A stretch of 64,000 bases of DNA from Opitutia bacterium (GTDB lineage: Bacteria; Verrucomicrobiota; Verrucomicrobiia; Opitutales; Opitutaceae). This document shows positions 36,111-45,141 of this stretch, piece after piece. The notes below the pieces were generated by a model. The model was not told the DNA's origin. It ran no database searches and worked only from the letters and a program-made list of their open reading frames with translations. The translations under genes were made by a program, and so were the position numbers. The DNA lies in the NCBI GenBank assembly GCA_016187945.1, contig JACPIT010000009.1:310001-374000 (forward strand), read 5' to 3'. The stretch's first letter is position 1, and each line of letters opens with the position of its first letter.

Positions 36111-38930
36111 GTGCCCGTCCGCCGTCCCAGTTCCGCCACCGCCGTCACCCGCTTCTGCCTCTCGTCGCTGGCGACGGTCGCGTGCTGGGCGCTCTGGATC
36201 GCGCTCGGCGTTCTCCTCGCCGCGCAAATCTGGATCGCGACGGCGCACGAGTTGCCCGTGCCGCCGCTCGTCCTCCACGCCATCCAAAAACGCCTCGGCG
36301 AAGCCAGCCTCGACGCCACCTTCGCGCGCGCGCAGTTCGACCCGACCGGCAAGCTCCTCGCGGAATCCGTTCGCGTGCGCTCGCGCCAGTTCGAGGATCC
36401 GCTGCTCATCGCCCGCAGCCTCTACGTGCGCAAAAGTTTCTGGTCCTTCCTCTCCGGCCAGCACGCGCCCGACGAAATCCGTCTCGAAGGCGGCACGCTC
36501 CAGCTCCCCGCCCCGCTCTCGCCCAGCGGCATCGCCGAGCCCGTGTTCCGCGAGATCAGCGCGACGCTGCACCTCGAGCGCAACCTCCTGCGCATCGATC
36601 AGCTCAACTTCCGCGCCGGCAACCTCACCGTCACCGCCCGCGGCGACTTGCTCCTCCCGTCGCGTGGCGCCACGCCGTCCGATCCGGCGAAAATCATCGG
36701 ACAGGCGCTCCAATACGCCCGCCGCCTCGTGCGCGAGCTGCCCCAACTCGACGCGCTCGAACACCCGCTCCTCGACGTCGTGCTCGAAGCGCGCCCCGGC
36801 GTCGGCAACGTCGCCGAAATCCGCCTCAACGCCGACGCGCTGCGCCTCGGCGGCGCCTGGCCCACGCTCGCCCGCGGCCTCGAAGCCCGCACGACGCTCC
36901 GCCTCGACGGCGCCGGCTCGCGCCCGCTGCGCATCGCCATCGCCGCGGACGACACCGTCGTGCGCGATCAAATCCAGATCGATCGCGTCCGCGGCATCGT
37001 CGCGACCGACCTCGACCTCTCCGCCCCGCAACCGCCGCGCGCCGCGCTCGCGCTGCTGACCCTCGACCGCCTGGCCGCGTTCGACGAGGAAATCGCCACC
37101 CCCGTGCTGCGCGTCGACTGGCAGCAGGATCGCCCCGTCCACGCCACGCTGAGCCTGCGCGCCCACGACACCGCCTTCGCCCTCGCGAGCGACATCGACG
37201 TCTCGTCCGAGAGCGCGAAACTCGCCCTCGACGGACGCGTGCCGCCCTCGTTCGTCGACGCCGTGCTGCCGAAGCGCACGCCGAAACTCGCGCCCTATTT
37301 CGTCTTCGGCGATCCCGTCGACCTGCACGCCGAGGTGACGATCGGCGAAGGCTGGCGCTTCGAGCTGCTCCGGTCGCGCGTGCGCGTGATGCGCCTCAAT
37401 TCCCACGGCGTCCCCGTCACCCACGCTCGCGGCCGCATCGACGTCGACCGCGACGGCAATTTCCTCGCCTACGACGCCGTCGCGCGCCTCGGCGAGAATT
37501 TCGCGCGCGGCAGCTACTTCATGAATTTGCGCTCGTGGGACTACCGCTTCCTCCTCGCCGGCGCGCTCCACCCGCCCGCCATCTCCGGCTGGTTCCGCTC
37601 CGACTGGTGGCCGAAATTCTGGGAAGCCAGCTTCGCGTTCCCCGGCGCCCCGCCCGTCGCCGACGTCGACGTGATCGGCAACTGGCGCAACGCCGCCAAA
37701 ACCGCGTATTACGGCAGCACCGACGCCGTCACGGCGAAAGTGCTCGGCGCCGATTTCGAGCGCGCGCACGCGATCGTGTTCGTGCGCCCGCAATTCGCCC
37801 ATGCCTTCGATCTCCGCGTCGAGCGCGCCGGCGGCGCGCAGCGCGCCAGCGGCTGGTTCAAACGCATCGCCGATCCCGCCACGCACGAGCAGCGCCGCCT
37901 CGAATTCGATCTCGCTGGCAATCTCGAGCCCGCCACGTTGCGCCACCTCGGCCGCGACGTCGCCACCACGCTGCTCAAGCCGTGGGTCTTCAGCCGTCCG
38001 GCGCAGATTCACTTCTGGGGCGCCACCGATTTCGCCGACGGCAGGAGCACGCCCGACCTCCGCTTCGCCGGCTCCGCCGCCGGCGGCGTGAGCTACGAGG
38101 GTTTCCCGCTCGAGAGCCTCGAAGCCGATGGCGCCGTCAACGGCCCCGAGGTGAAACTCGACCACCTCCTCATCGGCGTCGCCGGCGGACGCGGCACCGC
38201 CAAGGCCTCGCTCGTCACGCCCGAAGGCGCGCGCCGGCTCGGTTTCGATTTCTACATCGAAAACGCCGACATGGTGCGCGCCATCCGCGCGATCAACGAA
38301 TACGAGATCGCCCGCGGCGCCATCGAGCGCAACGCCTCGCCGAACCAGGAACTGCTCAAACGCGCCAGCGGCGGCAAACTCACCTTCGCCGTCTCCGCCA
38401 GCGGCAATCCCGACGACCTGAAAACCTTCGTCGGCAGCGGCAACGTCCAGCTCGCGGGCGCCGAGCTCGGCGAGGTCCACCTCTTCGGCCTCCTCTCGCA
38501 GGTGCTCAGCAGCCTCTCGCTGAATTTCTCCTCGCTGAAACTCGACACGCTGCGCGCGAGCTACCAGGTCGCGAACGGCGTCGCGCATTTCCCCGACGTG
38601 CGCGTCACCGGCCCCACCGCGCTGATCGAGGCGAAGGGCGACTACCGTCTCACGGATCGCACGCTCGACTTCACCGCGAAGTTCAAGCCCTACGAGGAAA
38701 ACAGAAACCCGCTGACCTTCGTCGTCGGCATCATCGCCAATCCGCTCGCGAGCATCCTCGACCTCCGTCTCACCGGCCCGATCCAGAAGCCGAACTGGTC
38801 CGTCTCGCTCCTCGGCGGCGGCGCGGCCAAGCCCGCGGAAGCGAAACCCGCCATGCCCACGCCACAAACCACGCCGCCCGTCCCGGACCCAAAGTCCATC
38901 ACGCCCGAGAAATCTCCGCGCGGTAAATAA
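36111..38930 (+). CDS. AsmA-like envelope protein
   Basis: 939 residues from GTG at 36111. The frame is open from an ATG at 36051, but that ATG lies inside a repeat, so I prefer the GTG. One membrane segment near the N-terminus (ALWIALGVLLAAQIWI), then a long beta-rich periplasmic region. The C-terminal 150 residues carry the AsmA-like block (GGKLTFAVSASGNPDDLKTF, LDTLRASYQVANGVAHFPDV, IANPLASILDLRLTGPIQKP). AsmA/TamB-type proteins bridge the periplasm and move phospholipids or assist outer-membrane assembly; that role is by family inference. It ends the operon from 30489, 86 bp after the DUF4340 gene. Confidence 0.85.
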   Translation: MPVRRPSSATAVTRFCLSSLATVACWALWIALGVLLAAQIWIATAHELPVPPLVLHAIQKRLGEASLDATFARAQFDPTGKLLAESVRVRSRQFEDPLLIARSLYVRKSFWSFLSGQHAPDEIRLEGGTLQLPAPLSPSGIAEPVFREISATLHLERNLLRIDQLNFRAGNLTVTARGDLLLPSRGATPSDPAKIIGQALQYARRLVRELPQLDALEHPLLDVVLEARPGVGNVAEIRLNADALRLGGAWPTLARGLEARTTLRLDGAGSRPLRIAIAADDTVVRDQIQIDRVRGIVATDLDLSAPQPPRAALALLTLDRLAAFDEEIATPVLRVDWQQDRPVHATLSLRAHDTAFALASDIDVSSESAKLALDGRVPPSFVDAVLPKRTPKLAPYFVFGDPVDLHAEVTIGEGWRFELLRSRVRVMRLNSHGVPVTHARGRIDVDRDGNFLAYDAVARLGENFARGSYFMNLRSWDYRFLLAGALHPPAISGWFRSDWWPKFWEASFAFPGAPPVADVDVIGNWRNAAKTAYYGSTDAVTAKVLGADFERAHAIVFVRPQFAHAFDLRVERAGGAQRASGWFKRIADPATHEQRRLEFDLAGNLEPATLRHLGRDVATTLLKPWVFSRPAQIHFWGATDFADGRSTPDLRFAGSAAGGVSYEGFPLESLEADGAVNGPEVKLDHLLIGVAGGRGTAKASLVTPEGARRLGFDFYIENADMVRAIRAINEYEIARGAIERNASPNQELLKRASGGKLTFAVSASGNPDDLKTFVGSGNVQLAGAELGEVHLFGLLSQVLSSLSLNFSSLKLDTLRASYQVANGVAHFPDVRVTGPTALIEAKGDYRLTDRTLDFTAKFKPYEENRNPLTFVVGIIANPLASILDLRLTGPIQKPNWSVSLLGGGAAKPAEAKPAMPTPQTTPPVPDPKSITPEKSPRGK

Positions 38931-38948
38931 GCCCGCGCCGCCGGAAGT

Positions 38949-39113
38949 TGTAGGAGCGGCTTTACGCGGCGATTCGATCGAGCGCGGCAGCCGCATCGCC
39001 GCAATCGCGGCGTAAAGCCGCTCCTACAGTTCGCGCGAGCGACGGTCGGGGTAGCGCGGTGCTTCAGCCCGGGCCGAAAATCCTCCCGCGCAAATGCCGA
39101 AGCACCGCGCTAC
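38949..39113. repeat. Two REP-like pairs side by side
   Basis: Arms of the GGAGCGGCTTTACGC family at 38949-38974 and 39003-39028, followed by the GTAGCGCGGTGCTTCAGC family at 39051-39068 and 39099-39113. Same order as at 14845-15008. Confidence 0.85.
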
Positions 39114-39202
39114 CTTCTACCTCCGTCGCCAGGGTCTCGCGCAATCCGACCCAAGCAGTTGCCCGCGAATCACGCGAATTCGCCCGAATGAACCTAGATT
39201 CC

Positions 39203-39351
39203 GCAGTTGAAACGCGGAGAGCGCGGAGGACGCGGAGTAGAACGCGGGAAAATCCGGCTCCCGAAAGACTCACCCGGCGGGTGAAGGGCCGCGGAGCGGA
39301 ATGATCGGAGTTTCTCATCGGCGCTCTCCGCGTCCTCCGCGTTTCAACTGC
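39203..39351. repeat. Inverted repeat with iterated arms (ACGCGGAG type)
   Basis: Arm 1 (39203-39237) has gcagttgaaacgcggaga then gcgcggagg, acgcggag; arm 2 (39321-39351) is complementary and ends gcgtttcaactgc. The 555-bp gap 38931-39485 holds this and the preceding repeats and no gene I can support. Confidence 0.85.
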
Positions 39352-39485
39352 GTTTTTTAGGATGAAGATCGTCGATCTCCGGCTCGCCGATCGGCCCGTC
39401 GATCCGGCGGAGGAAAGAAAATTTTCCCCTCTGCATTCGCGACAATTCGCATCATTCGCGGGAAGCTTTCTGAAGAAGCGCCGTG

Positions 39486-41738
39486 TCAGCCCTTCTTCGG
39501 CTCCGGCGCGGCCGCGGCAGGCGCCTCCGTCTTCGGAGCCTCCGTCTTTGGCGGCGCCGAGCGTTCCTGCCAGAAATACCGCGCCTTCCCGTTCTCGTCC
39601 GCGTGCTGCATCGCATCCCAACGCGTCCACGCCGCCGCGCCGACGAGCACGGCGACGATCGTCCAGCCCACCACGAGCCGTTTCCGCCGCGCGGCCGCCT
39701 TGTCCTCGTAAGGATCTTCGAGCGACACGCGCGAGCCGGCGGGCTTTTTCGCCATTTCGGTGAGCGCGGAGCCGAACGGGATGTTGATCTTCACGCGACC
39801 GTTCACCGCCCAGCCGTTCGCCTCGAGCAGCGGCCCGAGCGTGCGCTGGCGGAGCTTCAGCCACGCGATCGCCATCGAGGGAATCGAGATCACGAGCATC
39901 ACGCCCACGACCACGAGCGGCAATTGCCAGGGCGCGAGCTTCGCGAGTCCGGTGGCGATCGCGCCGAGCGCGCCCATGATTGCTCCGGCGGCGACGCCCA
40001 ACGCGGCCACGGTGCCGACGTCGATTTTCTTCGGCGGCGCGCCGGACGCGGGCGTATTCTTGTCCATGTTGGCGGTCTGCTCGGCCGCCGTGGCGAGCTT
40101 CGTGGACGATGCGGCTTCGGCGGCGGCGGCGCGCTTCGCGACCTGCTCCTCGATCATCCGCATGAATTTCTTGTAGGGCGACCAAAACGCCTGCCGGATG
40201 CTGATCGGGTTATCGACGATACTCGTGACGACCGCATCCCAGTCGTTGCCCGCGCGGTCCCAAAACACGCCGTGGCGCCCAACGAACAGGTAGTCGCTGT
40301 CGCCCTGCGTGAAACACGCCGCGATCGCCATCGTCTTGCCGCCCGTGCGCGTGCACGTGCAGTAGGCGATGTAGGTCTTGCTCATCGCCGCGAGCGGGCT
40401 CGGACCGTCGACGCGCACGCACAGCTCGGTGCTGCGGCTGTCGAGGTAGAGCGTGCCGGCCTGGAAAATCGCCCAGCGGTCGCGCGAGTAGAAATCGGCG
40501 AAGTTGACGAAATTGTGCAGCAGCGCGCGCAGGTCGCGGTGGTAGTGCGCGAGGCGGTCGACATCGCTCAGCGCCTTGAACTGCGGCTCGAGCGCCTTGT
40601 CCTGCGCGACCAGCGCGGCGAGTTTCGCGCGGCCGTCGCTGGCGAGAATTTCCTTCACGCGCGCGAGGCCGAGTTTTTCCACGGCGCTGCCGCCCTTCGT
40701 GCCAAGCCACGTCTCGTAGGCGGCGAACTGCGCGTTCAGCGCGCGCCACTCGTCCTCGTTCAGCGCGCGCTTCTCGGCGCCGTGCACGGGCGCGACGGCG
40801 GCGCGGTGCAGCGTCGCGAGCGCGTCGGCCCACGCGGGGTTCACGCCGTCGAGCAATGGCAGCGGCTGCGCCGGCGCGATGCGCGCGAGCGGAAAGCCGG
40901 CGACTTCCTCGGCGGTGACTTTCAAGTCCTTCGCGGCAACCGCAAGGTAGTCGGCCTCGGCGCGGTTGAGCGCGCCGATCGCGCGCGCGTCGAACGCCGC
41001 CAGCCGGCAGCGCGCGAAATAATCCTCCACCTTCGCGCGCACGGCGCGGAGCGCGGCGACCGCGGCGTCGGTTTGCTCGCCGAGCACGGCGATGTCCTTG
41101 GCGGAACTTTGGCCGACCCAATCGACGTAGGCGGAAAGTTGCGCGAAGAACTCGTCGATCTTCTCCGCGGAGACGCCCGGCGCGCCGGTGCGGTCCGCGA
41201 CGCCGCCAACCGTCGCGAGGATGTCCTTGATGAGCGCCTGCACCGCCGCGTCGTCGGTCGCGTCGGGCGGGATGACGCCGTCGCCGTTGACGGCGCTGCT
41301 TGCGAAAATTTTCGCCGTGTCGCTCGTGTCCGCCGGCGAGATCGCGGCCGCGTCCGCCTTGCCGAGGTTGGCGAGCACGCGGCGCGCGGAGGCGAGGAGA
41401 GCCTGGCCGTCGGACGTGGCGTCGGTGATCGCGGCGAGCGGGAGCGCGGTGTCGCCCATGAGTAGCGCCGCGGGATCGCGCAGGCGCGCGGAGGCCCACT
41501 TCACGGCGGCGAGCAGCTCGGGCACGCGGATGCGGCCGTCGTTGTCGGTGTCGATCAGCGCGAGCGTTTTCTCGGGGAGCTCGAGGCCATTGACCGGGCA
41601 GCTCAGCGCGACCCAGAGCTTCGGGTCGAGTTGGTCGAGGTGCGCGAGATCGGCCGCGGTTTCGAGCGCGACTTGGTCGAGTCCGCCGGTGCGGAAAAAT
41701 TTCCAGCTATGGGCTGCGGAGGCAGTAGGCGTTTCCAT
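39486..41738 (-). CDS. Uncharacterised EF-hand-containing membrane protein
   Basis: 750 residues from ATG at 41738. An EF-hand loop at about residues 62-73 (DTDNDGRIRVPE, D-x-D-x-D-G pattern) follows a helix, so calcium binding is likely; a second, weaker loop reads SSAVNGDGVIPPDATDD. A long soluble region (residues 100-520) contains PLARIAPAQPLPLLDGVNPAW and YCTCTRTGGKTMAIAACFTQ. Near 560-630 lie two or three membrane segments (VAALGVAAGAIMGALGAIAT, QLPLVVVGVMLVISIPSMAI), and one more near 690, then a Pro/Ala/Glu tail. No enzyme family recognised. It is convergent with the AsmA-like gene and divergent from the UspA gene. Confidence 0.82.
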   Translation of the reverse strand: METPTASAAHSWKFFRTGGLDQVALETAADLAHLDQLDPKLWVALSCPVNGLELPEKTLALIDTDNDGRIRVPELLAAVKWASARLRDPAALLMGDTALPLAAITDATSDGQALLASARRVLANLGKADAAAISPADTSDTAKIFASSAVNGDGVIPPDATDDAAVQALIKDILATVGGVADRTGAPGVSAEKIDEFFAQLSAYVDWVGQSSAKDIAVLGEQTDAAVAALRAVRAKVEDYFARCRLAAFDARAIGALNRAEADYLAVAAKDLKVTAEEVAGFPLARIAPAQPLPLLDGVNPAWADALATLHRAAVAPVHGAEKRALNEDEWRALNAQFAAYETWLGTKGGSAVEKLGLARVKEILASDGRAKLAALVAQDKALEPQFKALSDVDRLAHYHRDLRALLHNFVNFADFYSRDRWAIFQAGTLYLDSRSTELCVRVDGPSPLAAMSKTYIAYCTCTRTGGKTMAIAACFTQGDSDYLFVGRHGVFWDRAGNDWDAVVTSIVDNPISIRQAFWSPYKKFMRMIEEQVAKRAAAAEAASSTKLATAAEQTANMDKNTPASGAPPKKIDVGTVAALGVAAGAIMGALGAIATGLAKLAPWQLPLVVVGVMLVISIPSMAIAWLKLRQRTLGPLLEANGWAVNGRVKINIPFGSALTEMAKKPAGSRVSLEDPYEDKAAARRKRLVVGWTIVAVLVGAAAWTRWDAMQHADENGKARYFWQERSAPPKTEAPKTEAPAAAAPEPKKG

Positions 41739-41903
41739 GTCCGTGTGTGGTGCGCGAAGTCTTGATCCTCGCGGGAGCTTGGCAAACGCGAAGCGGCGCG
41801 GCCCACCGGGGCGAGTTTCCGGGAGAAAACCGGGCCCAAGGATGGCGTAACTCACCGCAAGAATTGCGCTGCACGCGGGCGGAAGCGGAGCGATAATGGG
41901 GCC

Positions 41904-42350
41904 ATGAAAACGTTCCTCGTTCCGATCGATTTCTCCGCGGTGACCGAGGAAGTGATCGACACCGCCGTGAGCTTTGCCCGCGCGTTCGAGGGCAAAGTTG
42001 CGTTGATCCACGTCGTGCAGCCGCCGGTCGTGACGAGCGAATTCGCGCTGCCCGTCGAGGTGCTGCAGGAAGCCGTCGCCAGCGGCGAGCGCGCCGCGAA
42101 GACGAAGCTCGACACCTACGTCGAGATGTTCCGCAACGCCGGCCTCGCCTGCGAAGCGAAAGTCGCGCACGGCCCGCCGGTCACGATGATCCGCGAGGAA
42201 GCCGCGCGCGTGAAAGCCGATTACATCGTCATCGGTTCGCACGGACACGGGAAACTCTACGACTTCCTCGTCGGCAGCACCGCCAGCGGCGTGATGAAGA
42301 AGGCGACCTGCGGCGTCATCATTGTGCCGCACGCGGACAAGAATCGCTGA
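41904..42350 (+). CDS. Universal stress protein, UspA family
   Basis: 148 residues starting MKTFLVPIDFSAVTEEVIDT. The single Usp domain has the ATP-binding type end G-x2-G-x9-G-S: VIGSHGHGKLYDFLVGSTASG, followed by CGVIIVPHA. Usp proteins accumulate under growth arrest or stress and bind nucleotides or regulate partners; the target is unknown. It is divergent from the EF-hand protein gene with about 165 bp between, and is followed by palindromes and the esterase gene. Confidence 0.93.
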   Translation: MKTFLVPIDFSAVTEEVIDTAVSFARAFEGKVALIHVVQPPVVTSEFALPVEVLQEAVASGERAAKTKLDTYVEMFRNAGLACEAKVAHGPPVTMIREEAARVKADYIVIGSHGHGKLYDFLVGSTASGVMKKATCGVIIVPHADKNR

Positions 42351-42357
42351 GCGAAAG

Positions 42358-42380
42358 GTAGCGCCGGTCTGCGACCGGCG
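42358..42380. repeat. Short palindrome of the GTAGCGCCGGTCTGCGACCG family
   Basis: gtagcgccggtctgcgaccg then gcg, followed by a degenerate second copy (ccggccggtcgccgaccggc). Similar to 49463-49485. Confidence 0.65.
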
Positions 42381-42577
42381 TCGGTGAATTTGGCCCGCGC
42401 AACCGGCCGGTCGCCGACCGGCCCCGCTTCACGCGGCGAAACGCCGGGTGGGAGCGAGCGAGCTTGCGACGAATCCCACGATACGCTTCGCTGGGCTCCG
42501 CTCGCGTTGGGCCGCGAGCCGCACCTCACCCTCGTTCGTTCCAACCGGTTTCCTTCCGCGGAGACCAACGTCGCCTC

Positions 42578-43309
42578 ATGCACCGCGAAATTCACCAGTG
42601 GCACTCGCCCCGCCTCGACAAGAAAATGGATGTAGCCATCTACGGCCATTACGGCTTCGCGCTGTTGATGTTTCCGACGGCCGCGGCGGACTACCTCGAA
42701 TACCAGCGCTTCCACGTCATCGACTCGATCGCGCACCTCATCGACAGCGGGAAGGTGAAGGTGTTTTCGATCAACTCGATCAACAACGAGAGTTGGATGA
42801 ACCGCTACATGCAGCCGCGCGCGAAGGCCGTGCGTCACCAGCAGTTCAACGCCTACGTCGCCGACGAAGTCGTGCCGTTCATCCACACCCATTGCCACGG
42901 CGCCACGCCCATCATCACCGCGGGCGCGTCGTTCGGCGCGCTCCACAGCGCGAACACGCTCTTCCGTCGCCCCGACCTCATCGACGGCTGCATCGCCATG
43001 AGCGGCGCCTACGACCTCAAGGACTACACCGACGGCTATTGGGACGACGACGTCTACTTCAACTCGCCGCTCGACTACCTGCCGAACCTCACCGACGAAA
43101 CCGTCCTCGCCCAACTCCGCGCGAAGCAGCACATCCACATCGTCGGCGGTCGCGGCGCCTATGAAGCCCCGCAATCCGCCGAAGCCCTCGGCCGCGTGCT
43201 CACGAGCAAAGGCATCCCGCACGAGATCGACCTCTGGGGCCCCGACGTGAATCACGACTGGCCCTGGTGGCGAAAGATGCTGCCGCATTATCTCGAGACG
43301 AGATTTTAA
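42578..43309 (+). CDS. Esterase-family alpha/beta hydrolase
   Basis: 243 residues from ATG at 42578. Alpha/beta-hydrolase nucleophile elbow AGASFGALHS (G-x-S-x-G) at about residue 122, an acid region around HIHIVGGRGAYEAPQ and the catalytic His in DVNHDWPWWRKML. Such proteins are annotated as esterases related to the S-formylglutathione hydrolase/Ag85-like group; the substrate is unknown. No signal peptide, so cytoplasmic. It lies between UspA and a convergent lysine-degradation unit. Confidence 0.88.
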   Translation: MHREIHQWHSPRLDKKMDVAIYGHYGFALLMFPTAAADYLEYQRFHVIDSIAHLIDSGKVKVFSINSINNESWMNRYMQPRAKAVRHQQFNAYVADEVVPFIHTHCHGATPIITAGASFGALHSANTLFRRPDLIDGCIAMSGAYDLKDYTDGYWDDDVYFNSPLDYLPNLTDETVLAQLRAKQHIHIVGGRGAYEAPQSAEALGRVLTSKGIPHEIDLWGPDVNHDWPWWRKMLPHYLETRF

Positions 43310-43322
43310 GCCGCGCAAAAAC

Positions 43323-43436
43323 GTAGCAGCCGACGTGAGGAGGCTGTCTTGCGGCGACGTTCGCCAGCCTCCCCACGTCGGCTGCTACGAGATCTGACAC
43401 GCGCCGATTTTCGTGCGCTTCGTGTGTTTCGTGGGC
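43323..43436. repeat. REP-like pair and single iterated arm
   Basis: Arms gtagcagccgacgtgaggag (from 43323) and complementary ctccccacgtcggctgctac (to 43388), then a single ttttcgtgcgcttcgtgtgt arm (43409-43436) of the cacgaaacac type. Confidence 0.75.
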
Positions 43437-43473
43437 ACCCTCTTCTTCCGCCCACCTCGCAACGCGCCGCGCC

Positions 43474-45033
43474 TCAGCTCCCGAACTTAATCCCCTGCGC
43501 GAGTGGTAGCGCGTTGGAGTAGTTCACCGTGGCGGTCTGGCGGCGCATGTAGATTTTCCACGAGTCGCTGCCGCTCTCGCGGCCGCCGCCCGTCTCCTTT
43601 TCGCCGCCGAACGCGCCGCCGATTTCCGCGCCGCTCGTGCCGATGTTGACGTTCGCAATGCCGCAATCGCTGCCGGTCGCGGCGAGGAATTGCTCCGCTT
43701 CGCGCACGTCGGTCGTGAAGATCGCTGAGCTGAGGCCTTGCGGCACCTCGTTGTGCCACGCGAGCGCATCGGCGAATTTCCGGTAGCTCATCACGTAGAG
43801 GATCGGCGCGAAGGTTTCCTCGTGGACCATCTTCATGTCGTGCCGCGCCTCGACGATGCACGGCCGCACGTAACAGCCGCCCGGATAACGCGCGCCCTTC
43901 AGCGGCTCGCCGCCGTAGAGAATCTTGCCGCCTTCCTCCTGCACGGCCTTCAACGCCGCCTGCATGTCGGCGACGCCCTGCTGATTGATGAGCGGCCCCA
44001 TGAGCGTGCCGGCGTCGGCGGGGTTGCCGACGACCACCTGCTCGTAGGCGGCGATGAGCCGCTTCACGAGCTTCTGGCGGATCGACTCGTGGACGATGAT
44101 GCGGCGCGTTGTCGTGCAACGCTGGCCCGCGGTGCCGACGGCGCCGAAGAGAATCGCGCGCACGGCGAGGTCGAGGTCGGCGCTCGGCGCGACGACGATG
44201 GCGTTGTTGCCGCCGAGTTCGAGAATCGTGCGACCGAGGCGACGGCCGACGACCTCGCCGACGTGACGGCCCATCTTGGAGGAGCCGGTGGCGGAAATGA
44301 GCGGCACGCGCTTGTCGTGCAGGAGGCGCTCGCCGACCACAGCGCCTTCACCGATGAGCAGCGTGAAGAGCGCGGGGTCGACGTTGTTCGCGCGCGCGAC
44401 TTTCTCGGCGAGCTTCGTGACCGCGACGGCGCAGAGCGGCGTGAGGCTCGACGGTTTCCAGACGCTCGCATCGCCGCACACGGCGGCGAGCGCGGTGTTC
44501 CAGGCCCAGACGGCGACGGGGAAATTAAACGCCGTGACCACACCGACGACGCCGAGCGGATGCCACTGCTCCATCATGCGGTGCTCCGGGCGCTCCGAGG
44601 CGATCGTGAGGCCGTAGAGCTGGCGCGAAAGGCCGGTCGCGAAATCGCAGATGTCGATCATCTCCTGCACCTCGCCCTGGCCTTCGGCGACGATCTTGCC
44701 GGCCTCGAGCGTCACGAGTGCGCCGAGTTCGCTCTTCACGTCGCGCAGCGCGTTGCCGAGCTGGCGGATGACCTCGCCGCGTTTTGGCGCGGGCACGGTG
44801 CGCCATTGCTCGAAGGCCGCGGCGGCACGACGGAGCGCGCGCTCGTATTCCTCGGGCGTGGCGGTGCGAACCTGCGCGAGCAGCGAGCCGTCGATCGGCG
44901 AGTGGCTGGAGAGCAATTTGCCCGAGCCGCCCCACTCGCCGTCGAACACGCCGGCGTTGGTTTTGCGGCTGAGGCCGAGTTTCGGAAAAATGGATTTCGC
45001 GAGCGCGGAAACGGAGGAAGAAGCGGTAGCCAT
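43474..45033 (-). CDS. Aldehyde dehydrogenase, ALDH7 (alpha-aminoadipic semialdehyde dehydrogenase) type
   Basis: 519 residues. It oxidises an aldehyde with NAD+. Motifs: GVVGVVTAFNFPVAVWAWN, ATGSSKMGRHVG, ILELGGNNAIVVAPSADLDL (Glu general base), AVGTAGQRCTTTRR (nucleophile Cys) and GGAFGGEKETGGGRESGSDS. The last block and the Asn-Asn in ELGGNN are typical of ALDH7A1/antiquitin, which oxidises alpha-aminoadipic semialdehyde in lysine breakdown. The upstream gene on the same strand is a saccharopine dehydrogenase-type reductase, which supports that substrate. They are 108 bp apart with an inverted repeat between. Confidence 0.92.
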   Translation of the reverse strand: MATASSSVSALAKSIFPKLGLSRKTNAGVFDGEWGGSGKLLSSHSPIDGSLLAQVRTATPEEYERALRRAAAAFEQWRTVPAPKRGEVIRQLGNALRDVKSELGALVTLEAGKIVAEGQGEVQEMIDICDFATGLSRQLYGLTIASERPEHRMMEQWHPLGVVGVVTAFNFPVAVWAWNTALAAVCGDASVWKPSSLTPLCAVAVTKLAEKVARANNVDPALFTLLIGEGAVVGERLLHDKRVPLISATGSSKMGRHVGEVVGRRLGRTILELGGNNAIVVAPSADLDLAVRAILFGAVGTAGQRCTTTRRIIVHESIRQKLVKRLIAAYEQVVVGNPADAGTLMGPLINQQGVADMQAALKAVQEEGGKILYGGEPLKGARYPGGCYVRPCIVEARHDMKMVHEETFAPILYVMSYRKFADALAWHNEVPQGLSSAIFTTDVREAEQFLAATGSDCGIANVNIGTSGAEIGGAFGGEKETGGGRESGSDSWKIYMRRQTATVNYSNALPLAQGIKFGS

Positions 45034-45060
45034 GGGAGAAATTTACTTGAGATCAATTAA

Positions 45061-45124
45061 CCACGGATTCCACGGATGCCACGGATAAGAAAGGAACGAT
45101 CCGTGCAATCCGTGTAATCCGTGG
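45061..45124. repeat. Inverted repeat with iterated arms (CCACGGAT type)
   Basis: Arm 1 (45061-45086) is three units of ccacggat(t/g); arm 2 (45099-45124) is complementary with few mismatches. It lies in the gap between the two lysine-degradation genes. Confidence 0.85.
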
Positions 45125-45141
45125 TCCAAGGATTGGTTGAT

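Noticed and set aside
36051-36111. ATG at 36051 as the start of the AsmA-like protein
   Set aside because: It lies within a repeat and would add a Ser/Pro-rich stretch before the membrane helix; the GTG at 36111 fits better.
35970-38996. 1008-codon minus-strand frame
   Set aside because: Antisense of the AsmA-like gene; composition is typical of a shadow frame and there are no motifs.
38931-39485. Coding frames in the repeat-rich gap
   Set aside because: All frames consist of translated palindromes without start signals or motifs.
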